Source: DATFRY01 sp963764695 | GTDB taxonomy: Bacteria; Myxococcota_A; Polyangia; Haliangiales; Haliangiaceae | Assembly: GCA_963764695.1 (NCBI GenBank) | Contig: CAVXTW010000022.1 | Span: 372,001 to 436,000, forward strand | Direction of reading: 5' to 3' | DNA: 64,000 bases | Shown: positions 11,126-19,053 of the stretch, piece after piece | Numbering within the stretch: position 1 is the first letter of the stretch | Layout: each line of letters starts with the position of its first letter | Notes under the pieces: model-generated | What the model was told of the DNA's origin: nothing | What the model saw: only the letters and a program-made list of their open reading frames with translations | The model's database searches: none | Position numbers and translations under genes: made by a program

Positions 11126-13591
11126 GTGCGCGCGGTCTGGTCATGGCTGCTCGAGCTGGCCGAGCTCGATCGCGCGGTGGACGCCGACGAGGGCGCGCGC
11201 CTCCTGACCGGTGCCGGCCTCGAGGTCGAGGCGATCGAGCGGGTAGGGGCAGCCTTCACCGGCGTCGTGGTCGCCGAGGTGGTCGCGGCCGAGCGCCACC
11301 CCAAGGCCGACCGGCTCACCGTCGTCAACGTCATCGACAGCGCGAAAGGGCAGGCCACCCGCGTGGTGTGCGGCGCGCCCAACGTGCCGGCGCCGGGTGG
11401 CCGCGTCCTGTGGGCGCGACCCGGAGCCGTGCTGCCGGGCGAGGGCGGCGTGCCGTTCGAGATCGGCAAGCGCGCGCTCAAGGGCGTGGAGTCGGCCGGC
11501 ATGCTGTGCTCCGAGAAGGAGCTCGGCATCGGCGACGACGCCAGCGGCATCGCGGTGCTGGCCGGCGACGAGGCGAAGGGGCCGCTCGGGGCCGCGGCGC
11601 AGGATGCGCTGCGCCTCACCGACGCGGTGCTCGAGGTGTCGGCGCCGGCCAACCGGCCGGACACTCTGGGCCACCTCGGCCTCGCGCGCGAGCTGTGCGC
11701 GCTGGTCGGCGGAAAGCTGGCGTCCGGCGAGATCGACCTCGCCCCGGTGACCGACGCCGCGCTCGACGCGGCGCGCCTGACCGCGGTCGACATCGACAAT
11801 CCGGAGGGCTGCCCGCGCTACGTGGCCCGCGTCATCGACGGGTTGAGCCTGGCGCCGTCGCCCGGGTGGATGCGGCGGCGGCTACAGGCGGTCGGCGTGC
11901 GCCCGATCAGCAACCTCGTCGACGTCACCAACTACGTGCTGTTCGAGCTCGGCCACCCGCTGCACGCGTTCGACTACCGCCGCGTCGCCGAGGGACGCAT
12001 CCGGGTGCGCAGGGCGAAGGCCGGCGAGCGCATGGTCACCCTCGACGGGCAGGACCGGGCGCTCGAGCCAGGAGATCTTCTGATCTGCGACGCGCGCGGC
12101 CCGGTCGGCCTGGCGGGAGTCATGGGCGGGCAGAACAGCGAGGTGGCAGATGACACCACGCGTATCCTGCTCGAGGCGGCCGCATTCGAGCCGGTGGCGA
12201 TTCGCCGCACCGCGCGGCGGCTGGGCCTGCGCTCGGAGGCATCTCAGCGCTTCGAGCGCGGCGTCGATGCCGTCGGAGCCGAGCGGGCGTCGCGGCGGGC
12301 GTCGCGCCTCCTGGCCGAGCTGGGCGGCGGGCGCGTGGCGGCCGGCGTGGTGGACGCCTACCCGCGGCCACCGGCCCGCGAGCGCATCCGGCTGCGCGCC
12401 AGCCGGGCCTCGTCGCTGGCCGGCGTGCCGATCGGGCGGGACGCGGCCGCGGCCGTCCTGCGCCGCCTCGGCCTCGAGGTGGAGGCCGAGCGCGACGACG
12501 ACCAGCTGAGCGTGGTGGCGCCGACGTTCCGGCCCGATCTTGCACGCGAGGTCGATCTCATCGAGGAGGTCCTGCGCCTCGAGGGCTACGACCAGCTGCC
12601 GGCCACCTTGCCACCCCTGGCGACCGGGCCCGTCGGCCTCGGCGACGAGCGAACTCCCGCGGTGCGGCGGGCGCTTACGTCGCTGGGCTGGAACGAGGCC
12701 ATCACCTACGGCTTCACCTCGCCGGCGCGCATCGCCGCGCTGCGTCTGCCTGCCGGCGATCTGCGCCTGCGCGCGGTCGAGCTGCGCAACCCGATGTCCG
12801 TCGAGCAGTCGGTCATGCGCACATCGCTTCTGCCCAACCTGCTCGGGGCCGTCGCGCGCAACCTCAAGCACGACGTCAACGATGTGTGGCTATTCGAAGT
12901 GGGCAGCGTGTTTTTGCCGGTCCAGAGAGCGCCGGGTGAGAACGAGCTGCCCGACGAGCCGGGGCGCGTCGCCGGCGTGGTGTGCGGGCGTCGGCCCGGC
13001 TGGCTGGGCGAAGGTCCCGCGGCCGACTTCTACGACGCCAAGGGCGCGGTCGAGCGCATCATCGCCGAGCTGGTGCCGCCGGGCGCCCAGGCGGCCGTCA
13101 GGTTCGAGCCGGCACGAGACATCAGCTACCTGCACCCCGGCGTGGCCGCGCGCGTGCTCGCCACCGACGGAACCGTGCTGGGCGAGGTGGGCGAGGTGCA
13201 CCCCGAGGTCAGAGCCGCGTTCGACATCGCACCGGCCTGCTTCATCTTCGATCTCGATCTCGAGCGCCTGCCGCAGCCGGAGCCGCGCCAGATGCGCGCC
13301 GTGCCGCGCTTCCCGGCCATCACCCGCGATATCTCTCTGTTCGTGGCGGCAGACGTCCCGGCCGCCCGGGTGGGAGATCTCATCACCGAGCGGGCCGATC
13401 CCCTGATCGAACAGGTCAGGGTGCTCGAGGAGTACCGGGATCCGGAGCGGGTTCCGGCCGGTCAGAAGGGCCTCCTGTGGTCGATAACCTATCGATCTTC
13501 CGAGGCAACCTTGACCGACAGGGAGGTCGACGACCGGCACGAAGTGCTGGTATCCCACCTGGTCGAAAAACTTGCCGCCACTCGACGGTAG
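11126..13591 (+). CDS. pheT: phenylalanyl-tRNA synthetase beta subunit
   Basis: 821 residues, typical for PheT. It has the N-terminal EMAP/OB-fold tRNA-binding domain (about 40-150; VVAEVVAAERHPKADRLTVVNV), the B3/B4 domain with the editing pocket (about 205-400; VDVTNYVLFELGHPLHAFD), B5, a catalytic-like core (LSVVAPTFRPDLAREVDLIEE; NPMSVEQSVMRTSLLP) and the C-terminal anticodon-binding FDX-ACB domain (about 730-821; FPAITRDISLFV, TYRSSEATLTDREV). The start is GTG, with one base between the pheS stop and this start. Confidence 0.96.
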   Translation: MRAVWSWLLELAELDRAVDADEGARLLTGAGLEVEAIERVGAAFTGVVVAEVVAAERHPKADRLTVVNVIDSAKGQATRVVCGAPNVPAPGGRVLWARPGAVLPGEGGVPFEIGKRALKGVESAGMLCSEKELGIGDDASGIAVLAGDEAKGPLGAAAQDALRLTDAVLEVSAPANRPDTLGHLGLARELCALVGGKLASGEIDLAPVTDAALDAARLTAVDIDNPEGCPRYVARVIDGLSLAPSPGWMRRRLQAVGVRPISNLVDVTNYVLFELGHPLHAFDYRRVAEGRIRVRRAKAGERMVTLDGQDRALEPGDLLICDARGPVGLAGVMGGQNSEVADDTTRILLEAAAFEPVAIRRTARRLGLRSEASQRFERGVDAVGAERASRRASRLLAELGGGRVAAGVVDAYPRPPARERIRLRASRASSLAGVPIGRDAAAAVLRRLGLEVEAERDDDQLSVVAPTFRPDLAREVDLIEEVLRLEGYDQLPATLPPLATGPVGLGDERTPAVRRALTSLGWNEAITYGFTSPARIAALRLPAGDLRLRAVELRNPMSVEQSVMRTSLLPNLLGAVARNLKHDVNDVWLFEVGSVFLPVQRAPGENELPDEPGRVAGVVCGRRPGWLGEGPAADFYDAKGAVERIIAELVPPGAQAAVRFEPARDISYLHPGVAARVLATDGTVLGEVGEVHPEVRAAFDIAPACFIFDLDLERLPQPEPRQMRAVPRFPAITRDISLFVAADVPAARVGDLITERADPLIEQVRVLEEYRDPERVPAGQKGLLWSITYRSSEATLTDREVDDRHEVLVSHLVEKLAATRR

Positions 13592-13698
13592 GCCTTGAAT
13601 GAAGACAGGCAGTTGCCCCTCCGCGAGCCAAAGTGTGGCAATCTCGCGGTTGTAGAGAACCTTCAACTCACTGCGGGGAGTCACGGAGGATGGCGAAG

Positions 13699-13989
13699 AT
13701 GACCAAGGCCGACATCATCGAGGCCGTGTACGAGAAAGTCGGCGGGTTCTCGAAGAAGGAAGCCGCCGAGATCGTCGAGACTGTCTTCAACTGCATCAAG
13801 GAAACCCTCGAGAGCGGTGAGAAGATCAAGATCTCGGGTTTCGGTAACTTCGTCGTCCGCGAGAAGAAGGCGCGCATCGGCCGCAATCCGCAGACCGGGG
13901 AAGAGATTACGATTTCTGCACGACGCGTCCTGACCTTCAAGCCGAGCCAGGTTCTCAAGAACGCGCTCAACGGCCAGCCGATCCCGTAG
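13699..13989 (+). CDS. ihfA: integration host factor alpha subunit
   Basis: A DNA-bending nucleoid protein, 96 aa from the ATG at 13699. The ATG at 13690 (99 aa, MAKMTK) directly abuts GGAGG (13685-13689), whereas 13699 stands 9 nt from it, so 13699 is the better start. The family is shown by TKADIIEAVYEKVGGFSKKEA, the body IKISGFGNFVVREKKARIGRNPQTGE (cut here in two: IKISGFGNF, ARIGRNPQTGE) with the Arg-Asn-Pro intercalating tip, and the end VLTFKPSQVLKNALNG. Its place after pheT and before a MerR-like gene is the usual arrangement in many proteobacteria. Confidence 0.95.
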   Translation: MTKADIIEAVYEKVGGFSKKEAAEIVETVFNCIKETLESGEKIKISGFGNFVVREKKARIGRNPQTGEEITISARRVLTFKPSQVLKNALNGQPIP

Positions 13990-14036
13990 CTCCGCGATCT
14001 TGAGCCCGCCGAGGCCCACCGACGGCGAACGAAGCG

Positions 14037-14396
14037 ATGCGCGATCCTTCCACCAGTGATCCCCGGATCCCGGAGAAGGAGTACTTCCGCATCGGCGAGG
14101 TGGCGGAGATCGCGCAGGTCGAGCCGTACGTGCTGCGCTTCTGGGAGACGGAGTTCGGCAAGCTGCGGCCCGCCAAGACTCGATCGAGCCAGCGCGTGTA
14201 CTCGCGGCGCGATGTGAGCTTGGTTCTGCGCATCCGCGACCTTCTCTACGAAGAGGGCTACACGATCAGCGGCGCGCGCCGGAAGCTTCGCCTGAGCGAC
14301 CGCACGTCCGGAGCCGAGGTGCCTGCCCGCACCCGCGCGGTGCTCGAGCGGGTCCGAAAGGAAGCTGAAGAGCTCTTGCGGCTCGTGCAGGAGTGA
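14037..14396 (+). CDS. MerR-family transcriptional regulator
   Basis: 119 residues. An N-terminal winged HTH of the MerR type (YFRIGEVAEIAQVEPYVLRFWE) is followed by SQRVYSRRDVSLVLRIRDLLYEEGYTI (seen as RVYSRRDV and LLYEEGYTI) and a short coiled coil (LERVRKEAEELLRLVQE). No effector domain or metal-binding Cys, so the ligand is unknown. This short MerR protein directly follows ihfA in many delta- and gammaproteobacteria. The 3' end contains the predicted promoter of tRNA-Pro. Confidence 0.9.
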   Translation: MRDPSTSDPRIPEKEYFRIGEVAEIAQVEPYVLRFWETEFGKLRPAKTRSSQRVYSRRDVSLVLRIRDLLYEEGYTISGARRKLRLSDRTSGAEVPARTRAVLERVRKEAEELLRLVQE

Positions 14397-14404
14397 GGTA
14401 CCAA
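14376..14404 (+). promoter_or_regulatory. predicted promoter for tRNA-Pro
   Basis: TTGCGG (14376-14381), 17-nt spacer, TACCAA (14399-14404). It overlaps the end of the merR-like gene; the tRNA starts 14 nt after the -10. Confidence 0.45.
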
Positions 14405-14417
14405 CGCCGCTCGGTCC

Positions 14418-14492
<75 letters not shown>

Positions 14493-14578
14493 CGACTTTG
14501 CTCGACCCGCCAGAGCGCCAGAACCGCCAAACTCGAAGGATCGAGTCTCGCGGTCGTGGCGCTCTGGCGGCCTGTTTC

Positions 14579-15355
14579 ATGCGTCCTCTCATCCTCCTCT
14601 CCAACGACGACGGCATCGAGTCCACGTACCTGGTGGCGCTGGCCGACGAGTTCGAGCGGGCCACCGATGCGGAGGTGATGGTGATCGCGCCGGAGCGCCA
14701 GCGCTCCGCCATGTCGCACACCATCACGCTGCACAAGCCGCTGCGGGTGCGCACCCACGCGCCCAACCGCTTCGCCGCCAGCGGCAGCCCGGTTGACTGC
14801 GTCTATCTCGGGATCATGCGCATGTGCCCGCGCCCGCCCGCACTGGTCGTGTCCGGCATCAACGACGGCTTCAACCTGGGCACCGACGTCTTCTACTCCG
14901 GCACGGTCGGGGCCGCGATCGAGGGCGGCCTGCGCGGGGCCCAGGCCATCGCGGTGTCGCTGCAGCACGGCGCTCCCGAGTGCCTGGAGCGCGCGGTGGC
15001 GCTGGCGGTCGGCATCGGCAAGGCGCTGCTCGAGCGGCCGCTGGCGCCCGGCACCGTGCTCAACATCAACGTGCCGACCGGCGCCGACCACCGCTACCGC
15101 ATGACCCGCCTGGGCCGGCGCCTCTACACCGACGACGTGCAGGAGCGCAACGACCCGCGCGGCCGCGCCTACTACTGGATCGGCGGCGGCGAGGCCGGCA
15201 TGGAGGAGATGGCCGGGTCCGACTGCGAGGCGGTCTCTGCCGGCATCTCGTCGGTCACACCGCTGCACCTGGACCTGACCGCCGAGTCGCTGCTCGGCGA
15301 GGGTTCGCCCGACTGGCCGCCGGACCTGCTGGGCGGCTTCGAGCGCGCGCCATGA
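14579..15355 (+). CDS. surE: 5'/3'-nucleotidase SurE (stationary-phase survival protein)
   Basis: A 258-residue metal-dependent phosphatase acting on nucleoside monophosphates and some polyphosphate. It starts MRPLILLSNDDG, the SurE signature with the metal-binding DD pair. Further conserved blocks are VIAPERQRSAMSHTIT, GSPVDCV, VVSGINDGFNLGTDVFYSGTVGAA and VLNINVP. The stop overlaps the pcm start by ATGA, so surE-pcm form a coupled pair, a common arrangement in proteobacteria linking damage repair and stationary-phase survival. Confidence 0.96.
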   Translation: MRPLILLSNDDGIESTYLVALADEFERATDAEVMVIAPERQRSAMSHTITLHKPLRVRTHAPNRFAASGSPVDCVYLGIMRMCPRPPALVVSGINDGFNLGTDVFYSGTVGAAIEGGLRGAQAIAVSLQHGAPECLERAVALAVGIGKALLERPLAPGTVLNINVPTGADHRYRMTRLGRRLYTDDVQERNDPRGRAYYWIGGGEAGMEEMAGSDCEAVSAGISSVTPLHLDLTAESLLGEGSPDWPPDLLGGFERAP

Positions 15356-16011
15356 CTGCCTTCGACAGGCGGCGGCAGGAGATGGTGACGCGCCAGCTGC
15401 GCGCGCGCGGCATCAACGATCCGCGCGTGCTGGCCGCCATGGCGGCGGTGCCGCGCGAGCACTTCGTCGGCCGCGACCACACCCACGAGGCCTACGCCGA
15501 TCAGCCGCTGCCGATCGGCGCGGGGCAGACCATCTCGCAGCCGTACGTGGTGGCGCGCATGGCCGAGCTGGCCGAGATCCGCCCGAGCGAGCGCGTGCTC
15601 GACGTCGGCTCCGGCTCCGGCTATCAGGCCGCGATCCTGGCCCAGCTGGCCGATCAGGTGTTCGGCGTCGAGATCCGGCGGGAGCTGGCCGACATCGCAA
15701 CCAAGCGGCTGGCCGCGATGGGGCTCGGCCGTGTGCCGATCCGGGTCGGCGACGGAGGCTACGGGTGGGCCGACCACGCGCCGTACGACGCCATCCTGGT
15801 CGCGGCGGCGGCCGAGGACGTGCCGGTGCCGCTGCTGGCCCAGCTGGCCGACGGCGGCCGCATGGTCATCCCGCTCGGCGATCCGCTGCAGCAGGAGCTG
15901 GTGCGCATCGTGCGGCGCGGCGACGACTTCGCCCGGCGCAGCTTCGGCCCCGTGCGCTTCGTGTCGTTCATGGGCGACTACGGCGAGCGCTTGGCTCCTG
16001 ACAGCAACTGA
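15352..16011 (+). CDS. pcm: protein-L-isoaspartate O-methyltransferase
   Basis: A 219-residue SAM-dependent methyltransferase that starts repair of isoaspartyl residues in aged proteins. Visible motifs are the N-terminal substrate part (REHFVGRDHTHEAYADQPLPIGAGQTISQPY), here shown by EAYADQPLPIGAGQTISQPY, the SAM motif I VLDVGSGSGYQAAILA and the motif II/III region (YDAILVAAAAEDVP, LADGGRMVIPLG). The start ATG overlaps the surE stop (ATGA). It is followed 14 nt later by apt. Confidence 0.96.
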   Translation: MTAFDRRRQEMVTRQLRARGINDPRVLAAMAAVPREHFVGRDHTHEAYADQPLPIGAGQTISQPYVVARMAELAEIRPSERVLDVGSGSGYQAAILAQLADQVFGVEIRRELADIATKRLAAMGLGRVPIRVGDGGYGWADHAPYDAILVAAAAEDVPVPLLAQLADGGRMVIPLGDPLQQELVRIVRRGDDFARRSFGPVRFVSFMGDYGERLAPDSN

Positions 16012-16025
16012 GCGAACATGGCGCC

Positions 16026-16559
16026 GTGAGCCAGCTCCTCACCATGGCCGAGCTCGCGGCCGCCATCCGCGACGTGCCGGACTTTCCCCGGCCCGGCATC
16101 CTGTTCAAGGACATCACGCCGCTGCTCGCCGAGCCGCGCGCCTTTCACACAATCATCGAGATGATGGCGGAGCGGCTGGACGGGCGCGGCGCGCAGGGGA
16201 TCGTGGCCATCGAGTCGCGCGGCTTTCTGTTCGGCGCCGCGCTCGCGACCAGGCTGTCTCTTCCGCTGCAGCTGGTGCGCAAGCCGGGCAAGCTGCCGTA
16301 CCAGACGCTGAGCGTGTCGTACGAGCTGGAGTACGGCAGCGACCGGGTCGAGATCCACGTGGACGCGATCAAGGAGGGCGCCGCCTACGCGGTGGTGGAC
16401 GACCTCATCGCCACCGGCGGCACGGCGGCGGCCGCTTCCCAGCTGGTCGAGATGCAGCGCGGGAAGGTGGCCTGCTGCGCCTTCGTCATCGAGCTCGGCT
16501 TCCTGAACGGGCGCGCGCGCCTGGGCCACCGGCCGGTCGAGACGCTGCTCACGTTCTGA
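16026..16559 (+). CDS. apt: adenine phosphoribosyltransferase
   Basis: 177 residues. It converts adenine and PRPP to AMP (purine salvage). The N-terminal DVPDFPRPGILFKDITPLL is characteristic, the adenine loop is GIVAIESRGFLFGAALA, and the PRPP loop is VVDDLIATGGTAAA. The start is GTG at 16026, 14 nt after pcm, so it probably belongs to the surE-pcm transcript. Confidence 0.96.
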   Translation: MSQLLTMAELAAAIRDVPDFPRPGILFKDITPLLAEPRAFHTIIEMMAERLDGRGAQGIVAIESRGFLFGAALATRLSLPLQLVRKPGKLPYQTLSVSYELEYGSDRVEIHVDAIKEGAAYAVVDDLIATGGTAAAASQLVEMQRGKVACCAFVIELGFLNGRARLGHRPVETLLTF

Positions 16560-16561
16560 CG

Positions 16562-16567
16562 TATCCT
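16562..16567 (+). promoter_or_regulatory. -10-like element before the 16.6-kb lipoprotein gene
   Basis: TATCCT ends 8 nt before the ATG at 16576. No Shine-Dalgarno precedes the ATG, which suggests a leaderless transcript. No good -35 seen. Confidence 0.4.
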
Positions 16568-16575
16568 GCCGGCTC

Positions 16576-16992
16576 ATGCGCAGGTCAGGTCAGCTGTTCG
16601 TGGTGGCCGCGGTGCTCGGTGCCGCGCTCCTGGGCTGCTCGGGCGGTGGGGCCGAGAGCGGCGAGCCGGCGACGGGGCAGGGGAGCGCCGCGACACCGCC
16701 GCCGTCTCCCGAGGCGAAGCTGCGCGCGGCCCAGGAGTCTGCCATCCAGGCCATGTGCGAGCGCCTGGCCGACTGCGCGGCCGACGAGGCGCGCGCCACC
16801 ATGAGCCCCGAGGAAGTGGCCAAGCTCGAGCTCGACAAGACCGTGCCGCAGCTGCGCGCCGAGTGCGAGGACGAGGGCATGCAGAACGCGCTCTCGCCGC
16901 GCCAGGTCACGGTGATCCAGGGCTGCGTCAACGGCTCGCCCACCTGCGACGAGCTCAACAGCTGCCTGGATCAGGCCCGGAAAAAGCAGTGA
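16576..16992 (+). CDS. small lipoprotein with paired cysteines
   Basis: 138 residues. An N-terminal lipoprotein signal with lipobox ALLGC (Cys21) is followed by a Gly/Ser/Pro-rich linker (about 22-50). The C-terminal domain (about 51-138) is helical and carries six Cys in a regular pattern (MCERLADCA ... AECEDEGM ... GCVNGSPTCDELNSCL), so it is probably disulfide-bonded and faces the periplasm or outside. This type of small Cys-rich lipoprotein is frequent in Myxococcota, but I do not know a function. The 3' end merges with the inverted repeat at 16991-17080. Confidence 0.85.
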   Translation: MRRSGQLFVVAAVLGAALLGCSGGGAESGEPATGQGSAATPPPSPEAKLRAAQESAIQAMCERLADCAADEARATMSPEEVAKLELDKTVPQLRAECEDEGMQNALSPRQVTVIQGCVNGSPTCDELNSCLDQARKKQ

Positions 16993-17080
16993 ACCGCGAA
17001 GACGCGAAAACCGCGAAGGAGTGAGACCAGGCTCAGGGTCCTGGCGGTCCCTTGTTCGCCTCCTTCGCGCCTCGCGGTTC
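16991..17080. repeat. inverted repeat of GAACCGCGA / GCGAAGGAG units
   Basis: GAACCGCGA (16991-16999) pairs with TCGCGGTTC (17072-17080), and GCGAAGGAG (17013-17021) pairs with CTCCTTCGC (17060-17068). The result is an imperfect hairpin between two convergent genes. It starts at the stop codon of the lipoprotein gene. It may act as a two-way terminator or be a dispersed palindromic repeat; there is no T-run. Confidence 0.6.
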
Positions 17081-17099
17081 GACTTGATCCTCGCGGACG

Positions 17100-17774
17100 C
17101 TACTTCTTCTCGATGACGCCGCAGGCCAGGCGCCCGCCCGCGTCGCCGGTCGGCTGGGTCTTTAGGTCGTCCTTCTTCTCGTGCACGATGACGCCCTTGC
17201 CGATGGCCGAGTTCGGGCCGTCGCCGAGCGTGACGAAGTCGATCGTCACCGACGTCTTGACGTTGCCGTCCTTGTCGGCGGTGATGTTGCCGAAGTCGCC
17301 GGCGTGGTGCTCGGGCGCATCCGGCGCGCCGTGGTTCTTCTTGTCCGGGTTGAAGTGACCGCCCGCGCTGGCCGCATCCGGCGCGCTGCAGTCCCCCTTC
17401 TCGTGGATGTGGAACCCGTGGTCGCCGGGCTTGAGCCCCTTCAGATCGATCGCGACCTCGACCTTGCCATCCTTGTCGGTGAACGTGACCGACCCCGACA
17501 CCTCGCTCTTCGCGGTCGGCTTCATCTCGGCCACCGCGGTCGTCCCGCCAGCCGCCGGCTCGCCCGCGGCAGCCGGCTCTCCGGCCGGCGGCGTCTCGCC
17601 CGGCGGCGTCTCGCCCGGCGGCGGCGTCTCGGCGGCCGGCGGCGTCTCCGTGGCCGGCGTCTCGGCCGGCGCCCCCTCGGTCGCCTTCTTCTCCTTCTTG
17701 CATGCCGGACTGCCGACGGCGAGTAGAGCCACCAGCAGCCCAAGTGCGTTCCAGCCTGTCCGTCGTATCGTCAT
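17100..17774 (-). CDS. sodC: Cu/Zn superoxide dismutase, lipoprotein form
   Basis: 224 residues. It dismutates superoxide outside the cytoplasm. The lipoprotein signal ends VGSPACKK. A Pro/Glu/Thr/Gly-rich linker of about 60 residues with repeated ETPP and GEP units follows, then the SOD domain (about 90-224). The Cu/Zn ligands appear complete: GFHIHEKGDC, the bridging GGHFNP, PEHHAGD and VIVHEKKDD; GDAGGRLACGVI supplies the second disulfide Cys. The ATG at 17774 is chosen because the hydrophobic signal follows it directly and a promoter fits just upstream. The long linker would let the enzyme reach out from the lipid anchor. Confidence 0.95.
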   Translation of the reverse strand: MTIRRTGWNALGLLVALLAVGSPACKKEKKATEGAPAETPATETPPAAETPPPGETPPGETPPAGEPAAAGEPAAGGTTAVAEMKPTAKSEVSGSVTFTDKDGKVEVAIDLKGLKPGDHGFHIHEKGDCSAPDAASAGGHFNPDKKNHGAPDAPEHHAGDFGNITADKDGNVKTSVTIDFVTLGDGPNSAIGKGVIVHEKKDDLKTQPTGDAGGRLACGVIEKK

Positions 17775-17781
17775 GCCGGGC

Positions 17782-17810
17782 AGTTTGCTCAGCGCGAACC
17801 CGACAATCAA
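17782..17810 (-). promoter_or_regulatory. predicted sodC promoter
   Basis: On the minus strand: TTGATT, 17-nt spacer, CAAACT, then 7 nt to the ATG. No Shine-Dalgarno is visible, so the message may be leaderless. Confidence 0.5.
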
Positions 17811-17846
17811 GCGTTCCTGCGCCCCCATCGGCCCGCGTGGACTCCC

Positions 17847-17875
17847 TTGCGACCACGCCCGCTTGCCCCTATCCT
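17847..17875 (+). promoter_or_regulatory. predicted promoter for tRNA-Arg
   Basis: TTGCGA (17847-17852), 17-nt spacer, TATCCT (17870-17875). The tRNA begins 30 nt after the -10. It faces away from the divergent sodC promoter. Confidence 0.55.
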
Positions 17876-17904
17876 TCGACCCCGACTCCGCGCCCGGGAG
17901 CGCC

Positions 17905-17978
17905 GGTCCCATAGCTCAGGTGGATAGAGCGACGGTTTCCTAAACCGTAGGTCGCAGGTTCGAGTCCTGCTGGGATCA
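17905..17978 (+). tRNA. tRNA-Arg (CCT anticodon)
   Basis: Acceptor GGTCCCA/TGGGATC (one G-T pair), D stem GCTC/GAGC, anticodon stem ACGGT/ACCGT with loop TTCCTAA (anticodon CCT at 17939-17941), T stem GCAGG/CCTGC with loop TTCGAGT, discriminator A at 17978. The CCA end is not encoded. It reads AGG. Confidence 0.95.
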
Positions 17979-18219
17979 CTGAAGCCAGATGTCGGCGCGC
18001 CCGCCGTCCTCGCGGCCAGTGTGATGAACGTTGGCGGAGGTCGGTGCCGCGCCGATGGCGTCGCGCAGGCGCGGCCAGGTCGTCAGGCGCTGCCTGCTGG
18101 TGATCCTCCCCTCGTGCATCCATGCTGCTGCACCGACGCCGTCGCGTCTGTTGGGCGAGCCAGCGCTCCACGCCCCGCGGCCGCGACCTTGTTGACGAGC
18201 GGGGCCTGTAACCCGCCGG

Positions 18220-18228
18220 TGCTACACT
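18220..18228 (+). promoter_or_regulatory. extended -10 of the toxin-antitoxin pair
   Basis: TGC-TACACT ends 6 nt before the antitoxin ATG at 18235. No Shine-Dalgarno lies in front of the ATG, so the antitoxin mRNA may be leaderless. Confidence 0.45.
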
Positions 18229-18234
18229 GCATTC

Positions 18235-18498
18235 ATGGCCAAGAGCGAACGAGCCAACGAACACGTCCAGCGGCTGCTGGAGCTGCCCGAGGACGAACAG
18301 AAGGAGGCGCTCGAGCTCCTGTGGGAGCGACTGCGGCCTGTCGACGAGCAGGGTAATCAGCGCCTGTTATACGAGGACGCGTGGGCGGCCGAGATCAAGC
18401 GCCGCATGGAGGACGACCGTCCGGGGATTCCGGTCGGAGAAGGTCTGGCCGCGACCCGCGCCAAGCTGGCAGAGATGAGGGCGCGCCGAGGGGACTGA
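18235..18498 (+). CDS. antitoxin of the TIGR02574-type addiction module
   Basis: 87 residues. The layout is that of the 'putative addiction module component' family: a helical, acidic N-terminus (VQRLLELPEDEQKEALELLWERL) and a C-terminus with the family-typical AAEIKRRMEDDRPGIPVGE (shown in part: EIKRRMEDDRPGIPV). It sits 3 nt before the toxin gene on the same strand. The expected role is to bind and neutralise the toxin and to repress the operon; in this family the DNA-binding part is small and not obvious here. Confidence 0.82.
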   Translation: MAKSERANEHVQRLLELPEDEQKEALELLWERLRPVDEQGNQRLLYEDAWAAEIKRRMEDDRPGIPVGEGLAATRAKLAEMRARRGD

Positions 18499-18501
18499 CT
18501 C

Positions 18502-18822
18502 GTGGGCGACGACCGCTATCATCCTGATGCGCTCGAGGAGCAGCACGACGCGGCGGCCTTCTACGAGAGCCAGGAACCCAACCTGGGCGATCGTTTCGTC
18601 GAGGCGGTGGAGCAGTCGATCATGGCAATCAGCGCACACCCAGAGATCGGGCCGCGGACGCCATTTCAAGTGGGCCGTTGGGTTCTACGCCAGCGGCTGC
18701 TCAGGACGTTCCCCTTTCAGCTCATCTACAGCGTCCGGCCGACTGGCATCCGCATCGAGGCGGTGGCGCACACCAGCCGCGCGCCCGGCTACTGGCGCAA
18801 GCGACTCGACGAGGACGAGTAA
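18502..18822 (+). CDS. RelE/ParE-family toxin
   Basis: 106 residues from a GTG start. It fits the RelE/ParE fold: YHPDALEEQHDAAAFYESQEPNLGDRFVEAVEQ (helical hairpin; short part: DALEEQHDAAAFYE), then a beta-sheet with RQRLLRTFPFQLIYSV and IRIEAVAHTSRAPGYWRKRL. The ending AHTSRAPGYW matches many ParE/RelE-type toxins paired with TIGR02574 antitoxins. The target (mRNA on ribosomes versus gyrase) cannot be told from sequence. The pair lies just after tRNA-Arg, a frequent landing area for mobile genes, but no integrase or repeats are seen. Confidence 0.85.
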   Translation: MGDDRYHPDALEEQHDAAAFYESQEPNLGDRFVEAVEQSIMAISAHPEIGPRTPFQVGRWVLRQRLLRTFPFQLIYSVRPTGIRIEAVAHTSRAPGYWRKRLDEDE

Positions 18823-18843
18823 GCCCTATCGGCCGAGGCTTAC
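18819..18843 (+). terminator. hairpin at the toxin stop codon
   Basis: GTAAGCC (18819-18825) and GGCTTAC (18837-18843) form a perfect 7-bp stem with an 11-nt loop overlapping the TAA stop. There is no T-run, so termination by this hairpin alone is uncertain. Confidence 0.35.
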
Positions 18844-19053
18844 CCGCGCGGGCGCGACGAGGGCGTCCTGGCCGACCGGCGACCGGGTCCAGCGCGCCCG
18901 TGATGAGGTGTGGGCGGCGGCCGGGAAGCCGAACGCCTTGTTCTGCCTGAAGTCCTCGGAGCTCAAGGGGCGGACCTGCAGAGCCATCGTCTCGATTGCC
19001 TGGCCCCTCCCGGTCCGGGCAGGCCGCGATATCCCACAGATCGGGGGACCGGG

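Noticed and set aside
13633..13698. A longer N-terminus for IHF-alpha (starting at 13633 or 13690)
   Set aside because: The extra 5' codons do not match the family, and GGAGG is correctly spaced only for the ATG at 13699.
18191..18228. TTGACG (18192-18197) as the -35 of the toxin-antitoxin promoter
   Set aside because: The spacer to TACACT would be 25 nt, too long; the extended -10 explains the site better.
18826..18987. A 53-codon minus-strand open frame with high GC3 (starts MALQVRPLSSED)
   Set aside because: Too short, no family, and it overlaps the hairpin after the toxin gene. It could be a fragment of an old gene, but I cannot support it.
18844..19053. A gene in the gap between the toxin and the VIT/VWA lipoprotein
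   Set aside because: No start with ribosome site and no conserved text; treated as spacer.
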